From DATLMR01 sp035634255 (lineage in GTDB: Bacteria > Acidobacteriota > Blastocatellia > UBA7656), in NCBI GenBank assembly GCA_035634255.1, contig DASQDI010000039.1, positions 1 through 33,523 on the forward strand: a stretch of DNA of 33,523 nucleotides, read 5' to 3'. The notes under the pieces were generated by a model. That model searched no databases, had not been told where the DNA came from, and saw only the letters and a program-made list of their open reading frames with translations. The translations under genes and the position numbers were made by a program. Positions within the stretch are counted from its first letter, which is position 1; every line of letters starts with the position of its first letter. Shown piece after piece: positions 32,599-33,523 of the stretch.

Positions 32599-33523
32599 AT
32601 GGAAAATCCTATTGGAAGCTTTGCCCTATTCTGCTCAGGCGCGAACCGCCAGATACTCGACCGGCAGGAGTGCGAGACAGAGCGCGCGAAGTTCAAAATG
32701 ATCGGCGGGTTCATATTTCTCACGGCCGTTTTCGCCGGCCTTTCCGGCGGTTACGCCCTCTACACGGGGTTTAAATCGGAATGGCTCGCGGCCGCTGTCG
32801 GGATGCTATGGGCGCTGTTCGTTTTTAACCTCGACCGGTACATAATCTCGACCCTGCGCAAGAAGGATGTCGACCCGGACTTGCCGTTTCTGAACAGGGT
32901 GTTCATAAAATCGGGTGAGATCCTCTCGGCCCTCCCTCGGATAATCTTCGCCGTGTTCATCTCAATCGTGATAAGCGCGCCGCTTGAGGTGAAGTACTTT
33001 GATCCGGAGATCCAGGCCCAGATCGCGCAGACGAATTTCAACGCCGCCATCGTCATCGAAAAGAAGGTGGACGAGGAGTTCCACCAAATCGAGAAGTTGC
33101 AGCAGGAGATCGAGAAGCTGGAACAGAGCACGAGCGCCAAGGAGGACGAATGCAACCTCCTGCGTGACGTGTCTTTCAGCGAGGCGGAGGGAACCGCGGG
33201 GACCGGCAAGAAGGGGCGCGGCCCCGTGTTCAGGGAGAAGCAGGAAGAATTCGAGCAGTGCAAGAAAGACCTGGCGGCGTTGAAAAATGATGCGAAGGCG
33301 CAAACCGATGCGAAGAGGGAGGACCTCAGGCAGAGGAAAAGTCTTCGGGATTCGAAGGCAGACCAGCTTAAGAAGCAGAAGGAGATGGGCAATGGGTTCC
33401 TGGCAAGGCTGACGGCTCTGCATGAGCTGTCCTCGGGGCCGGGGCCGGTGGGTTTAGCCACTTTATTCATCTCTATCCTCTTCATCCTGATGGAGACCAC
33501 CCCGATAATAACGAAGCTGATTT
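32599..33523 (+). CDS. DUF4407 membrane protein with coiled coil (3' end missing)
   Basis: The first 308 residues of a membrane protein that continues past the window. The N-terminus (MENPIGSFALFCSGAN) is cytosolic. Membrane segments are at about 36-56, 62-78 (ending in FNLDRYI, the DUF4407 signature), 108-130 and 285-303. Between the third and fourth lies a long charged coiled coil (about 150-265) with EKKVDEEFHQIEKLQQEIEKL. Two Cys at 185 and 221 fall inside it. DUF4407 has no established biochemical function. It starts 22 bases after kinase B with GGAG 8 bases upstream, so it is co-transcribed with the vWA-PP2C-kinase genes and is a candidate membrane output or sensor of that system. Confidence 0.85.
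   Translation, partial: MENPIGSFALFCSGANRQILDRQECETERAKFKMIGGFIFLTAVFAGLSGGYALYTGFKSEWLAAAVGMLWALFVFNLDRYIISTLRKKDVDPDLPFLNRVFIKSGEILSALPRIIFAVFISIVISAPLEVKYFDPEIQAQIAQTNFNAAIVIEKKVDEEFHQIEKLQQEIEKLEQSTSAKEDECNLLRDVSFSEAEGTAGTGKKGRGPVFREKQEEFEQCKKDLAALKNDAKAQTDAKREDLRQRKSLRDSKADQLKKQKEMGNGFLARLTALHELSSGPGPVGLATLFISILFILMETTPIITKLI

Overview
The window looks like a high-G+C Gram-negative chromosome, most probably Acidobacteriota (Blastocatellia-like). This is inferred from gene content: an Oar-like TonB-dependent receptor with an N-terminal carboxypeptidase-regulatory-like domain, two TPR/CRTAC1 (FG-GAP plus ASPIC/UnbV) pairs, a membrane protein with an acidobacterial-type N-terminal domain, and a BadF-type N-acetylglucosamine kinase. 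No rRNA, tRNA, CRISPR array or insertion sequence was recognised.

Layout. (1) Positions 1-2700: a VIT1/CCC1-type metal transporter, an amidohydrolase-2 protein that has lost several expected metal ligands, and a small zinc-ribbon-like protein. (2) Positions 2798-7091: a promoter followed by an N-acetylglucosamine kinase, a NagX-like membrane acyltransferase and a sodium/solute symporter. (3) Positions 7099-8529, minus strand: a single-pass membrane protein with a putative DNA-binding N-terminal domain, ending 7 bases from the symporter. (4) Positions 8768-23804: a second promoter carrying the same 32-base element as region 2, then a TonB-dependent receptor with a terminator, TPR protein, CRTAC1 protein, small secreted protein, second TPR protein, second CRTAC1 protein, a SIS-domain glucosamine-6-phosphate deaminase-like enzyme and a secreted GH20 beta-N-acetylhexosaminidase. 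(5) Positions 23878-25870: a secreted protein built of 34-residue repeats (minus strand) and a DinB-family protein. (6) Positions 26016-33523: a phospho-signalling island with an A+T-rich Ser/Thr kinase gene on the minus strand, and on the plus strand a TerY-like vWA protein, a PP2C-like phosphatase, two tandem atypical kinases and a DUF4407 membrane coiled-coil protein cut by the window end.

How they fit together. Regions 2 and 4 read as one regulon for GlcNAc-containing glycans. GH20 would release GlcNAc, the TonB receptor would import oligomers over the outer membrane, and the symporter would carry sugar over the inner membrane. The kinase would make GlcNAc-6-phosphate, and the SIS protein would convert glucosamine-6-phosphate to fructose-6-phosphate. 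GlcNAc-6-phosphate deacetylase (nagA) is not in the window. The strongest support for one regulon is the almost identical 32-base element placed the same way on the -35 box of both promoters.

The best candidate for an undescribed system is region 6. It resembles the vWA-PP2C-kinase triads (TerY-P type) of stress/conflict systems, but has two co-linear atypical kinases with an IDWDS motif in place of the DFG loop, different short repeated C-terminal tails, and a DUF4407 membrane protein as possible output.
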